From: Pisolithus tinctorius
Taxonomy: Eukaryota; Basidiomycota; Agaricomycetes; Boletales; Pisolithaceae
DNA: 64,000 nt
Direction of reading: 5' to 3'
NCBI GenBank assembly: GCA_024663395.1
Contig: JANFAH010000015.1
Location: 1,302,001 to 1,366,000, forward strand
In this document: piece after piece, positions 12,049 to 23,598 of the stretch
Layout: the number at the start of each line of letters is the position of its first letter
Numbering within the stretch: position 1 is the stretch's first letter
Notes under the pieces: generated by a model
What the model saw: only the letters and a program-made list of their open reading frames with translations
Databases searched by the model: none
What the model was told of the DNA's origin: nothing
Made by a program: the position numbers and the translations under genes

Positions 12049-12776
12049 ATGTCTTCCTTACCCACAGGTGTTCCTTTTATTCAGAATGTGTCTTCCAATG
12101 CTTCTGCTCAGCCAATGGCATTGGTTCCTCTTAACAATCCTGGTGTGTTGCCTGAAGCTTCACAGACTGCTGCTGTACAGCCCCCTCTCCCTGGACCAGT
12201 CTGGCAGTTGATAGCCACCCCAGTTGCACAGACTCCATCTGTCCCAGTGGTGCAGCCTTCTGCACCTATGACTTCCCAGCATATAGCTACCCTGCATATA
12301 GTCACTCCCACTGTCCAACCATCTCCTGTTGCAGTTGCTCTGCCCCCTGTCCCTCCCAAGACCCAGTACCTTCTTCTGGTAGCTTGGGCTCTTTGGCTCA
12401 ACAAATGCTTGCTGTATACATTCTTATGTCTCCCTCTATGAAGACCACAGTTGACAATCTCATAGATGCAGAACAAGTGCAGTCTTCCTCTTCTCATTGG
12501 TCCAATGTCCATCACCCCCTTCTTTTTGACCTCAACAAATGCTCCCCTGTCATCATCCCTGATGATACTGCTCTCCCTATTTCTAATCTTATTGACAACT
12601 TGGCTGATGCTGGTTATCAGGTCCCTCTCACCCTGTTCACATATGAAGCCTTGTCCAGGATCCAGAACAAACCCCACTCTGTGAAAATCATGAAGCTCCA
12701 TCACAAAGGACAAAACATCTATGTTCTTGACATCAGTCAATTCCCAAAAGAGGCAGATATGTGCCCCCTCAATTAA
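12049..12776 (+). pseudogene. Hypothetical gene, frameshifted; product not recognised
   Basis: An open frame starts at ATG 12049 (MSSLPTGVPFIQN) and runs through a Pro/Val/Gln-rich region. Near 12355 the reading frame must shift by one base to continue as SSGSLGSLAQQMLAVYILM and then a more globular, acidic part (PLLFDLNKCSPVIIPDD, LADAGYQVPLTLFTYEALSR, LHHKGQNIYVLDISQFPKE), ending at TAA 12774-12776. Sequence after the stop (W-E-H-Y-L-E-W in frame) suggests the true C terminus was once longer. I do not recognise a domain. The gene lies in CpG-depleted DNA and faces the dioxygenase remnant 1.1 kb away; both may be cargo of one dead element, but no transposase is visible. The opposite-strand open stretch 12108-12794 is its shadow. 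Confidence 0.5.
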
Positions 12777-13375
12777 TATTCTGCTTGGGAACACTATCTA
12801 GAGTGGATTGGTGATTGTCTCAGTTCAGTCTTCACATAATGCACCTACATTGTTCCATACAACATGGCCAGCAGAGGCTGAAAATTGGCCATGTCTCATG
12901 GGCCAGCAGAGGTTGAGCCCAATAATGAGTAATCACTGTGTGGCAGGAGCTAGCCTAGATGATGTCATCCAGTGTCACATGAGTGGGCCACAAACTGACT
13001 GTCACATTAATACTTGTATTGGCCTGAGTTGAGATCTGAGCTAATTACCAGCATACCCAGCACACCCTACCCCCTGCAGATACTACCAGAATTGGCATAG
13101 CTTAAAAGGTTGGCATTCAGTGCCACAAACTGTGATGCAGCAACATGCGTTGGGAAGTAGTAGCAGCTGGCAGATATGGCATTCTGCATTATGGCACACT
13201 GCAGGATGCAGCACAATTCATGGGGAAGTTGTGGCAACTGGCAGAAATGGCCCCATGTGCTGTGGCACCTGGTAGCACCTGCCCTGGAATTCTTTGGGGG
13301 GTTGCAGCAGCTGGTGGAGATTGCTCAGCACACATTGGCAATGTGGCCAAGTCAGCTGGACTTGGAGGGGATGCA
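12777..13375. other. CpG-depleted spacer with degenerate repeat units
   Basis: This stretch has almost no CpG and is rich in TG/CA. Partial, divergent copies of the GGCAGCTGGTGG / GCAGCACAC repeat (see 13376) occur from about 13150 onward. No coding sequence is supported. Confidence 0.5.
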
Positions 13376-13630
13376 TGGCAGCTGGTGGCATTGGCACAAC
13401 ATACTGCAGCACACACCTGAATGGCTTGTGATCCATGTCAAGGCTTGGTGTGTGGCATGGATGGTTCTGCATATGGCAGCACACAGTTAGATGCAGAGGA
13501 ATAAACTGGCAGTTCTTGGCAGCTGGTGGCATTGGCCCAACATACTGTGGCACACATCAGGATTGAGTAGCATTCATGTCAGTGCTTGGCATCCAGCATG
13601 GATGATTCTGTATATGGCAGCACACAGCTA
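13376..13630. repeat. Degenerate tandem repeat, unit about 140 bp
   Basis: Two clear adjacent units, about 13376-13488 and 13519-13630, share GGCAGCTGGTGGCATTGG, CAACATACTG, ATCCATGTCA / ATTCATGTCA, a GGATG-ATTCTG-type block and ATATGGCAGCACACAG in the same order. Weaker copies extend left to about 13150. No CpG remains. Confidence 0.7.
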
Positions 13631-13860
13631 GGGTACTATAGATACTGTACATGCAGCATAGCATGCAGTGTTGGTATACTGCATATCTTACCACCAGTAT
13701 AGGATCATAACCTATACTTCATACAATCACAGAAGGGTGGCTAGTAATATTGTATCTATTTCATAGATTTCATTGAAACTGGGAGTGTGCTGATCAATAC
13801 TGGATGCCCTGGGCATTAAATAATGACCAATACAATACAATACAATGTGCCATGGTTGAT

Positions 13861-14376
13861 TTACATGCCAGGGAGAGCCTGCTGCACCAATGGAACATGC
13901 ATCCAATCACTTTGAGGGACTCCAAGCCAGTTGTGAATATTGTCCCACATGTAGAATGCCAGTGAGCAATGATTGCTGCTCACTTCATTCATGCCATGCC
14001 ACAAAAGCTGGCCAGAAAAGGCTACAACAGTGCCAGGACAGTAGTCAAATTGAAGACCAAGGGATGGAATGTCAAGAATGCATTCAGAATAATTGCCAAC
14101 ACTAACAAGCATGTCATACCAGTCAGCATGGGATTGTGGGTCATGATGGAGAGGTGCTGACCAGTTAGCAATCATGGAGATGTTTGTATAAACCATTGGC
14201 CAGTGTTGGAGCACTGCCAACATTTTGGGATCATTCACAGTGGACCACTCAGTCAGCTGCCACATGGCTTGGTGACTAGAATTGTACAATGGAGGGTGCA
14301 TAATTGAAAGTGCCACAGAGAGAATTCCCAATGGTGTTTGGATGGCATGGATCCATTGCTGAGCAGCTGGAGTCAC
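13861..14376 (-). pseudogene. TET/JBP-like 2-oxoglutarate/Fe(II) dioxygenase remnant
   Basis: A 171-codon open frame on the minus strand that I read as the catalytic C-terminal part of a fungal TET/JBP-like dioxygenase, the family that oxidises 5-methylcytosine (TET) or thymine (JBP). Motifs seen: HHDPQSHADWYDMLVSVGNY, giving an H-x-D iron-binding pair followed by the family-typical LxxxGxY; then LDIPSLGLQFDYCPGTVVAF and FSGQLLWHGM, giving the distal iron histidine after the small-residue strand; then SLAFYMWDN. Matching sequence in broken frames continues upstream to about 15.1 kb (for example LSGYLDVPAIILGEGDAIAL near 14720-14770), with stops, so the gene is longer and dead. Fungal TET/JBP genes are known to be multiplied alongside KDZ DNA transposons; no KDZ transposase is visible here. 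The call rests on motifs recalled by eye. Confidence 0.6.
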
Positions 14377-15323
14377 AAGGTCAGCAGATATGGAAGGCTG
14401 GTGTGCTAGTGTCTACAACATTAGCAATGAGCATTTTGAGATAAAGGATGAGGATGACCCTGCATGGCATGACCAAGTTGATGCCAGGCCAGAGAAAGCT
14501 CTAAGCAGCCTGCTGGCAAGCATTGATCCCCCAGAAAGTAATTGGGTGATGTTTGCCAGGAACCATTGGATATGCTTTAGTCAACATATCAGAAAGTGGG
14601 GGAATAGCTCCAACCATCTGGTCCTTGGTAGGGTTGTGAACTGAGGACAGCAGGATACATCACAATGCCTACCTGCATTGATTGGGACATTGCACTGGGT
14701 AGATACTGCAAAGCAATTGCATCCCCTTCACCCAGAATGATTGCAGGAACATCCAAATACCCACTCAAATATGGTGGGTGAGCAGAAAGGATGTGGGCCT
14801 CCCAGTCCAAATTGAAACCTGTTTCTCAAGGCAATAGGCTTTCCAACAGCTGGATTAATTCAATGCTGGAGGGAACTGCAATAAATGTTAATGGGAGGTG
14901 AGGCACTGCTATTAAAATGGCATATGGGGATTACAATATGCCTGGGCCAGAGTTGCTGCCATTTGATTGATTGCAATACATGTCCAGACATTGAGTTTGA
15001 GAGGTTGTGGTGGGAAAGTGGCAGTGTGAGGATGTGTCTCCTGAAGAACTCAGTAGTGGATGTACTCTGCAAGCTGGTTGGAAAGTAGATAATTGGATGG
15101 AAATGTGCCAGTACCAGACATTTCTAATGTGATAAGGTTGGGGAAGTTAAAGAAACCAGCCAGCAACAAAGGGATATCATCCAGAGACATGTGGAACACA
15201 TGTGGCATGGATCATTCTGGCTGCAGCACTTGTGTGACCAATATCATCAGTGATGGTAGCTACTAATGTGGCAACATTGGACTAAATACAACACAGAAAT
15301 GCACTGCAGCAACAAGACCACAG
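14377..15323 (-). pseudogene. Upstream decayed part of the dioxygenase gene and spacer
   Basis: Minus-strand sequence here reads as short coding-like blocks broken by stops and frameshifts (14810-14589 and 15072-14860 are the longest), continuous in direction with the dioxygenase remnant. From about 15.1 kb to the LTR of element A nothing recognisable is seen. Confidence 0.4.
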
Positions 15324-16057
15324 TGTCATAACTGTGCATTCACTCTAAGTCCTTACTCACTCCACACCCTCTTCTGCCAGTCATTCACTCACTCCACACC
15401 AACTCCACCCAACTTCTGTCAGTTATGAATGATCTCCACTCTGACTGCTGTTGGACTTGTGTTGCTCTCCTACCAGACCAAGTGGACCATTCTCTGAGGG
15501 GTCATGTGACTACCTTTGGACTTCTCCCTGACAATGTGCAGTCAGGTACTCTGCAGCATGTGCACTGCATGGTCCAGTGCCTGGACTGTTTCCTTTTCTG
15601 GATGTTCTATGTTACCCATTCATATGTCCTCCATCTACCCTTCATTTGTCATCTAGGAGGTTTTACTTGAAAATTTCTGGGTCTCTGTATGTCAGTTCTG
15701 GTTCCAGTTACTGTACCTCCATAGTGGTATAAAAGCATGTATCATACTCTGCCATTCCTCAGTATGAATATCAACTTAGTTCCTACTCCCTCTGTCTCTG
15801 ACTTCTGCCTGTCAGAGTTATCTCCAACTCTCCATCTGTACTCTCCCTCTGAAATATGAGGGCTGAGATCATGCAAGGGGGTAGTGCATGAGCTAAACCT
15901 GATGCCCTCACTCTGCTCCACCTTTGTCTTGGTGGACTTTATTCCTGCCAACACCCTGCCAGTCAGAGTTCCATTTCTTTGTGTTGGACTTGCTTCTGAA
16001 CCTCTCCCCAGGCCTTGTCTAGCATTGGAGTTGTTCGGAGTAGGCCTGGACTTGACA
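15324..16057 (+). repeat. Element A 5' LTR
   Basis: Starts TGTCATAACTGTGC and ends about GGACTTGACA. The 3' copy at 25055 matches it up to the truncation. A TATA-like GTATAAAAGC lies near 15725. The end was placed by analogy with element B, where the sequence right after the LTR begins in a similar way (GTATTTC here GTATATTC), so it may be off by a few bases. Confidence 0.75.
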
Positions 16058-17098
16058 GTATATTCGTACTTGCACTTGTATGATCTCATTTTCTGTCCTC
16101 CAAAAAACTTACACTGTTATGAGAACTCAAGCTCAATCCCAGAGAGAGGTTGCTGAGAACCTTGCTGCTGCACTAGCTAATCTGCATCGACTCCCTTCCA
16201 TCGTCGAACAGTTCCAATCATTTTCTGCTTGACACTGCTCTTGTGCTGAAGGTGAAAGTGCTTTGCAAGCTGGTCACTCCAACCTCCACCCAACAACCTT
16301 CCATACTCTGTCTCCTCATAATCGAGATGATGGACCTGACCCTGATGGTGGAGGCAGTGGTGACAGGGATGTCCCTGAAGACCTGGCTGAGCCACCAGAG
16401 GATCCCCTCATAGCTCTTGCTAGAGCTGTCCATGCACTTGCATGGTCTAGTTCACACACTGGGGACTCCACTCCAAAAACCAAAGTCTGTGAGCCTGACA
16501 CCTTTGACAGCTCTGACCCAAAGAAACTCCACAAGTTCCTCATGCAGTGCAAGTTGAACTTCCAAGACCACCCCCACATATTCCACTCCAACAGAGCCAA
16601 GGTTACCTTTGCTCAGTTTTATCTTAAGGGTATGGCTCTGGCTTGGTTCAAGCCACACCTACTAAATCCCAACAATTATGACTGCCTGCTCTGGATGGAT
16701 GACTATCATGAGTTCTTGCAAGAACTCACAACTAATTTTGGTCTGCATGATGCCATAGCAGATGCTGTCCAACAACTTGAGAACCTTACTATGAAGGATG
16801 GCTCTTGAATTACCAAATATGTCATGGAATTCAATCACTAGGCCTCACAGGTCAAGGACTATGGTGTCAGTGCACTCCACCACCACTTCTATAGTGGACT
16901 TCCAGACTGCATCAAAGATGAGATCACTTGAGTCAGAAAGCCTTCTGCTCTGGCACAACTCTGCAAACTCACCCAGACTATTGATGCATGCTACTGGGAA
17001 CATAAAGCAGAAATCTCATGCACCACCAAGTCTGCCTCTGACAAGTCACAGTCTTCCAACTCTGACAATAAAGCCAAATCATTGTCCCCTGCCTCCAC

Positions 17099-18906
17099 TG
17101 TGAGTCAAAGTGAGGTTCAGTGGTGGAAACCAACCAAAACCAACACAAAAGACAAAAAGAGCAAGTGGTGGTGTGCCTATGCAGTACCTAGATGGTAGAA
17201 CCTTTTATTTGGGTGGGTTTTTGCAAGCTACAACACTCAAAGATGAGTGCTGAGGGTTGGGGGTGCTCCTGATGAAGAGGGAGCAGGAATGTGATAGAAT
17301 GCGATAGGGTAGACTGCTGTCAGCCTACAGAAGGATGGATGGCGACTTAATTTGATTCTCTGAGCTGCACTGAGCTCAGGGAGGACTTGGAGCGAAGTAG
17401 ATGGATGATAGATGAGGACAAGCAAAGTAAATGATAGTCAGACTCTTAATAAAGCCTCAACTATCAAAACTGATGAATGATTGACTGAGTGATGATAAAA
17501 TGCGAGCAAGAGGGGCTCTCTGATGTCTTTTTATTCAGCTATCTAAGTACAGTGATTTATATACAGTACAGGGGTGTTGCTTATGGAAAACAAGGGGCAA
17601 ACACTTGGTAAGTGATTGGTAACTGATGAGTAAGGAATGTAAGTGATGGGTAATTGTCTTAGAAAGCATTGGCAAGCATTGGTAAGGATAAGCAAGCCAA
17701 AAAGCAAATCAGTAAGCAAGGTCAAAAGATTGGTAAGTATTTGCAATAGGTGAGTCAAAGACAGTCAGAATGTCAAGGTATGAGTCAAGTAATGTCAGGA
17801 ACTGGGAAAGCACACTGGAATCACATTAGGGGGAGGCTGTGCATGTCACATCTCGAAGAGATCTCCTTTGGGCCAAAGTGGGATGACAGAGAGGCAGTGC
17901 TGATCTGATGCCAATACAGTACATCCAAAAGCAGACAGGGTGAGTCAGATGTCAACAGGGGTCAAGCTTTGGGGGTCTGTGGGGTGACAGGAGCATAGGG
18001 GATTGCAACCTTCCCCCCCAAACCATCCTCTCAGTGAAGCAAATAGATACTTCATGAATGAGGCTCTGTTGGAAGAGAGGATGAAGGGGGAGCATCTTCT
18101 GCTGTATCTTGCAACAAGGAGGCAAGATGTGCATCATACTCATCATGGATGCGATCAGGGAGAGTGGAGAGCAGTAGATTATACTGTAGCTGTCACAATT
18201 TTGGGAGAATGATGGATGAGACTGGTATGAAGATGTTGCAGGGAGCAGGGAGGAAGGATCCATATGCTTCTTGGACTGGAGAGACTGAAACGACCACATA
18301 AGACCTTTCCAAATGAATGACAGACCTGAGGCGACCAAAGAATGTCCTCCTAGAGGTCATACTGACAAAAAGAACATGCTGTCCAAGCTGGATGGGCTGA
18401 GAGGGTGCAGATGAGGATGGGATGTACCAGGATGCTTCAGGATGGAAGCTGGTAGGAAATCCTGGTAGATATACATAGCCATGGTCCCTAGCAAAGGGGA
18501 CAAGTGAAATGATTGATGTGGAGGCAGCCATATCAGAAGAATTAGTGAAATGAGCATCTTTTGGAGGGAGTGCTGTAGAAATGTGTGGAGTGTGCAGATC
18601 CTCTCCAATTTTGGAAGGTAGGATTGCATGGCTGAGCACTACAAGCAAGTGTGGGAATGGTTTTGGTATCTGCAGAAATGGCAGAGATATGTCAAAAACC
18701 AGAATGCCATACACAGGCACTTAAGAATTTTAGCCAGTGCTTAACTCACTCCCTTTCTTTTTTCTTTGGCATTGACAACTCGTTCTTGCATGGGGGATGA
18801 CTGCCAACATTTCTGGCTGTCCTTCTTCGCATGAGGGCTATGGTCTTCATCTCCATTCATCAGCTGCATCCATGTCCACCTCACCAAACACCTTTGGTGT
18901 GTGACA
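17099..18906 (-). mobile_element. S1: S-family element (probable solo LTR), inserted in element A gag
   Basis: Minus-strand copy, 1,808 bp, ends TGT...ACA (plus strand starts TGTGAGTCAAAG and ends GTGTGTGACA). Removing it restores the gag codons. Flanks are CCAC and CTGC, which differ only as expected if an original CCGC duplication decayed at its CpG on opposite strands. It contains the S reading frame (18193-18531) and a TATATA-type box near 17560. Confidence 0.8.
18193..18531 (-). CDS. S-family U3 reading frame, copy S1 (unknown protein)
   Basis: 112 codons from ATG 18531 (MAASTSIISLVPFARDHGY) through LGQHVLFVSMTSRRTFFGRL and EAYGSFLPAPCNIFIP. It stops at TGA (LPKL*), where copies S3-S5 read CAA and go on for some 45 residues. 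No domain recognised. The sequence upstream of the ATG is not conserved in frame with the other copies, which supports this start. Confidence 0.5.
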   Translation of the reverse strand: MAASTSIISLVPFARDHGYVYLPGFPTSFHPEASWYIPSSSAPSQPIQLGQHVLFVSMTSRRTFFGRLRSVIHLERSYVVVSVSPVQEAYGSFLPAPCNIFIPVSSIILPKL

Positions 18907-19225
18907 CTGCTCCAAAGTCTGACACCAAGGGCAAGGGCAAACAGAAAGATCTGCCCAAGTCCAATATTGCCCATCTTCTGGGCAAGGATGGCAAACTCAC
19001 CTCCACTAAATGTCAGTGCAGGATGAAGAACAACCTCTGCCTCTTCTGTGGTGAGGCTGGCCACTCTGCCAAGGACTGTCCCAAGTCCACCTCTTTTGCA
19101 GCCAAAGCCCATGCAGCTATGGCTGGAACTCTGCCTTCTCCACCTGTGGAGAAGGCAGTGCCAAAAAATTAGTCCACTCCTCCAGGGAGCTTGCACAGCC
19201 TGGAGGAAGTGTTGATCCCAACTGT

Positions 19226-22200
19226 GTGCAACTGGACATCCAACTCAACATGTCCACTCTCTCTAGTCTGAACTCTTTGCTTCTGTCTGTAACTCTTCTT
19301 GATTATTCTGTTGATACTGTGTCTGTGTTGATCAATTCTGGCTCTTCTCATTGTTTTGTAGACCTGTCCATAATCAAAAAATATGCTATTCCTGTTTCCT
19401 CCATTTCTCCACCAATTCTGCTCTGCTTGTTTGATGGTAGTACAAATGCTGTCATTTCCCAAGAAGTAGATCTTTCCCTCTGCTTTCCTTCTGGCAATGT
19501 CAATTCTGTTTCATTTTATGTTACTCCATTGGATTCTTCATGTTTGCTGGTATCAGGACACAACTGGCTCACCTGCTTCAATCTGTCAATTGACTGGGTA
19601 CTGGGCAGTATATCATTCAAACCATCATTACAGGGAATGATGACACCCCAGGCACCTTTGTCACCTTCTGCTGTGACCTCTGCTCTGGATCTGACACCCT
19701 CTGCTCTGTCTGCAGCTCCAACTGCAACTCTGACCAACTCACTGTGCTGTGCTCTGCTTGTCTCACTCATCAATGCTGCCATGTATGTCAGAGCCTGTGC
19801 TCTCCCTGGCTCTAGATAGTTCTGCTTATGGCTCTCTGCTGAATGATGTGAAGCTTCATGCATCCTCTGCTTCTTCTCTGCCTCCTGACCTCTCCTTGGT
19901 CCCTCCTGAGTATCACAAGTTTGCTGATGTCTTTAGTAAAGACAAGGCCACTGAACTTCTGCCACACTGCTCATTTGATCTCAAGATTGACCTTGAGGAA
20001 GGAGCTTCTCTGCCCATTGGCATGATCTACTCTCTTTCTCTGCCAGAGCTTGAAGCTCTCTGCACCTTCATTGACAAGCATCTTGGCTATGGTTTCATCA
20101 AGCAGTCCACCTCTGCTCATGGTGCCCCTGTCCTCTTTGTAAAGAAGAAGGATGGTTCACTCCACCTCTGTGTAGACTATCAAGGACTCAACAAAATCAT
20201 GAAAAAAGATCACTATCTGCTGCTGCTCATCTCCAACCTACTTGACTCTCCAAGCTGTGCTAAAGTTTACACCAAGATTGACCTCCATCATGCCTATCAT
20301 CTGGTCTGCATTGCAGATGGAGATGAATGGAAAACAGCTTTCCACACTTGTTATGGTTCTTATGAGTGGCAGGTAATGCCATTTGGTCTGACTAATGTGC
20401 CTGTGGCCTTCCAGTGATTTGTCAATAGCATCTTTGCAGACATGCTCAATGTCTGCATCATGGTATACCTTGATGACATCCTGATTTATTCACAGGATGT
20501 GGAGTTGCACCACAAACACATAAAAGAGGTACTCCGCTGCCTTTGAAAGCATGGTCTTTATGCCAAGCCAGAGAAGTGTGAGTTTAACTCCAACTCCATC
20601 AAGTACCTTGGTTATGTCCTTTCTCCCTCTGGTTTCATCATGTCTGCTGAGAAGGTTCAGGCAGTCCATGACTGGCCTGAGCTGCAGAAGGTGTGAGACA
20701 TCCAGTCTTTCCTTGGCTTCACAAATTTCTACAGATGTGTCAAGTTCAGGTTGTCTGGGTTGAGTCCAGACTGGAGACCAAAGTGGGCATGAGGCTGAAG
20801 AGTCAGGATCAAGAGGGGAGACAAAGGTACAGATGGGTGGACTGATTGGACTTAGTGACTGAGATTACAGTGCTATTCCCTTGCATGGGTCTCAGTCCAA
20901 GTCTGAGGCCAAGATGGGATTATCAGAATAACTTTGTTGATTTCAGACTGAAGAGTACAGGCTGAGTATCTACAAGTTTATATACTAGAGACAACTATAG
21001 TACAGAGACTGGTAATGCCAGTCTCCCAAAGATTGCTAAGACAATTGGTAAGACAAGGATTAGTAATGTATGACTAAGGTAGCAGAGACTGGGACAGGGC
21101 AGACTGGGGACAAGACTGGGCAGGACTTAACTGAAGTGACAGGCACTGCAAAGCAGTGTTCACCACACTAGACTAACTGGAGATATAGGATTGGTGAGGC
21201 TGAGGCTGGACTGAATGAATATGAGGCTGAGTCTGGCTGGGGTTGAGACACAGCTATGACAAGATGATTCATTAATAACTACTCTGACATCATCATTCCA
21301 CTCACTCACCTCATGTGAAAGGGTGCTCCTTGGAACTTTTCCAAGGAGTGCTGCTCTGCTTTCCTCCACCTGAAGGATGCCTTCAGTTCTGCTCCTGTTC
21401 TCACTCACTGGGTCCCTGATGCCCCACTTACAGTTGAAACTGATGCCTCTGACCATGCCATTGCTAGTATTTTGTTGATCACCTGCTCTGATGGTGAACT
21501 CCACCCAGTCACTTTCTACTCCTGCACCATGACTGTGCCAGAACTCAACTACAATACCCATGACAAGGAGCTGTTGGCTATCTTTGAGGCTTTCTGCCAT
21601 TGGCAGCATTACCTAGAAGGTTCCACCTTACCTGTTGACATGGTGATGGACCACAAAAACCTTGAGTATTTTTCCACCTCTAAGGTTCTCACTCATTGAC
21701 AGGCCTGCTGGTCGGAGTACCTTTCCCAGTTCAACCTCTCCATCCACTTCTGACCTGGTCACCTAGGTGCCAAACCTGATGCACTTATGTGACATTGGGA
21801 CATCTACCCAAAAGGGGGGGATAGGGACTATGCACAGGTAAATCCTCACAATCTCCACCCTATGTTTACACAGGAGCAACTCACATCATCCCTCCATACC
21901 ACCACCCTCATGGCACCTGTACTCCATGCCACCATGGTCTTCAATGTTGAGTGCTTGCACTCTGACATCATCTCTGCCCTACCATCTGATCCTGTCTCTG
22001 CCAGCCACCTTCCAACTCTGACTAAGCCTCAGTGGTCCCTGGACTCTGACAGTCTACTCTGCCTTGATGGTCACATCTTTGTCTCTGACATTGATGACCT
22101 CCACCTTTGAGTGCTTCGGTTCAAGCATGACCATCCTCTAGCAGGCCATTTTGGGAAAAACCACACCCTAGAACTCATCCACAGGGACTATGTGTGGCCT

Positions 22201-23417
22201 AACCTCCACTCCGACATGAAAGAATATGTCAGGTCTTGCACCACCTGTGGATGGAGCAAAACTCCATGCCACCACCCCTATGGTCTACTGAAGCAACTCC
22301 CCATCCCAGAGAGACCTTGGAACTCCATTTCCATGGACTTCATTGAACACCTCCCCAACTCTGATGGCTACTTCACCATCCTTGTGGTAGTGGACTGCCT
22401 CTCAAAACAAGCAGTGTTCATCCCCACCCATGACTCCATCACCTCTGCTGAACTTGCTAAGCTCTTCCTTACCCATGTCTTCTCCAAGCATGGAGTACCA
22501 GCTAATGTCACCTCCAACAGAGGTCCTGAGTTTGTCTCACACTTCTTCCACTCTCTAGGAAAGGCCCTTGATATGCATCTTCACTTCACTTTGGGTTACC
22601 ACCCAGAAGGTGATGGCCAGACTGAGTGAATGAACCAGACCCTTGAGCAGTACCTGCATGTCTACTGTAACTACCAACAAGACAATTGGGCTGAGCTGTT
22701 ACCCCTAGCAGAGTTCACTTTCAACAATGCACCAAGTGTGACTACTGGAGTTTCTCCCTTCTTCGCTAACAAGGGATACCATCCAAACCTGTCTGTGGTC
22801 CCTGACCAAGACTTCACCTCTCCAAGGGCTCATGACTATGTCATTGAGCTCTCCACCCTTCATGACTTCCTCCACTCTGAAATGTCTGCCACTCAGCAGC
22901 ACTACCAGGGTCCAGCAGATGCCAAATGCATACCTCTGCCTGAGTTTAAGGTTGGAGAACAGGCCTACATCAAAGCCAAGTACTTCTGCTCCACTTGTCC
23001 TTTGGAAAACTCTCTGAAAAGTACTTAGGTCCATTCACCATCTTGGTCAGGCCAGGTATGCACTCTGTCACCCTTAAGCTCCCTGACTCTATGCACTCAG
23101 TACATATGGTCTTCCATGTCTCACAACTGGAAGCCACAGCAGCTAACCCTTTCCCAAACCAACAACAACCTCCACCTCCACTGGTGGATGTTGATGGTGA
23201 CCTTGAGTACAAAGTGTTGGAGATACTCAACTCTAAGGTGGACTGCTGTCACTGCCATTGTCAAATCTTGTATCTAGTCTGCTGGGCTGGTTACAAGAAC
23301 ACTGATGAAGAAAGCTCTTGGTTTCTTGCAACTGAGCTAGATCATGCTTCTGACATAGTCTCTGCTTTCCATGAATGCTATCCACACAAGCCTGGCCTGT
23401 ATCAACCTCCACCATAG
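19226..23417 (+). pseudogene. Element A pol: protease, RT, RNase H, integrase, chromodomain; disrupted
   Basis: Retropepsin region at 19226-19620 with LINSGSSHCFVD: the catalytic Asp is now Asn, explained by ATC-GAT becoming ATC-AAT at a CpG. RT from about 19900: [47 protein letters not shown] (YLDD active site near 20465). TGA codons at 20416, near 20545 and near 20694. A solo B-type LTR interrupts at 20738-21261. RNase H at 21272-21760 (VETDASDHAI, ELNYNTHDKELLAIFEAF); integrase at 22110-22630 (HH-CC finger, then D...D...E with SMDFIEHLP and FTLGYHPEGDGQTE); chromodomain near 23200-23400 (EYKVLEILNSK, LVCWAGYKNTDEESSWF). Stop TAG 23415-23417. Confidence 0.9.
20738..21261 (-). repeat. Solo LTR of the B family inside element A
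   Basis: 524 bp, the same length as the B 5' LTR (38386-38909) in reverse orientation, ending GCTATGACA. It has a perfect 5-bp target duplication AGATG (20733-20737 and 21262-21266). Removing it joins the RT-RNase H connection sequence. It arose by recombination between the LTRs of a former full element. Confidence 0.92.
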
Positions 23418-23598
23418 TACTCCACCCACATAACCTTCCTCCATGGGCTAACTCTGCCCCTTACTGAACTACCTTAAGTACTTTAGAATTTTCTCCACTT
23501 ATCCATTTCACCTCTCAGAGTCACAAGTCTATTTCATAGTAGTACAAAAATGTACAAACAAAAAAAAAAAAAAGAAAAGAACACAAAACAAAACAACT
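23418..23598. other. Spacer between element A pol and its opposite-strand gene
   Basis: Non-coding, with an A13 homopolymer near 23560-23574. Read on the strand of the opposite gene this is a poly-T tract just past its stop; element C has a similar T24 tract downstream of its own opposite-strand gene. Confidence 0.5.

Larger units (their letters stand above)
16119..19171 (+). pseudogene. Element A gag, interrupted by an S-family insertion
   Basis: Structural polyprotein. ATG 16119 (MRTQAQSQREVAENL) opens the frame; an in-frame TGA follows near 16230 and others near 16806, each where TGA could come from CGA. The capsid block reads CEPDTFDSSDPKKLHKFL, YLKGMALAWFKPHL, ELTTNFGLHD and, beyond a stop, ITKYVMEFN and HHHFYSGLPD. 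The frame is broken at 17099 by an 1.8-kb S element and resumes at 18907 as APKSDTKGKGKQKD, leading to a CCHC zinc knuckle C-LF-C-GEAG-H-SAKD-C near 19040. It ends TAG 19169-19171. Confidence 0.88.

Noticed and set aside
12108..12794. 228-codon minus-strand open stretch
   Set aside because: Shadow of the plus-strand hypothetical gene 12049-12776, whose composition and start context are more gene-like.
13376..13630. Tandem repeat as a coding repeat protein
   Set aside because: Open stretches across it switch frame between units and have no CpG; the periodicity is at DNA level.
17095..18910. S1 with a perfect 5-bp duplication CACTG and ends TGAGTC...GTGTGA
   Set aside because: Possible for S1 alone, but those ends do not fit S2, S4 or S5; TGT...ACA with a 4-bp decayed duplication fits all copies.
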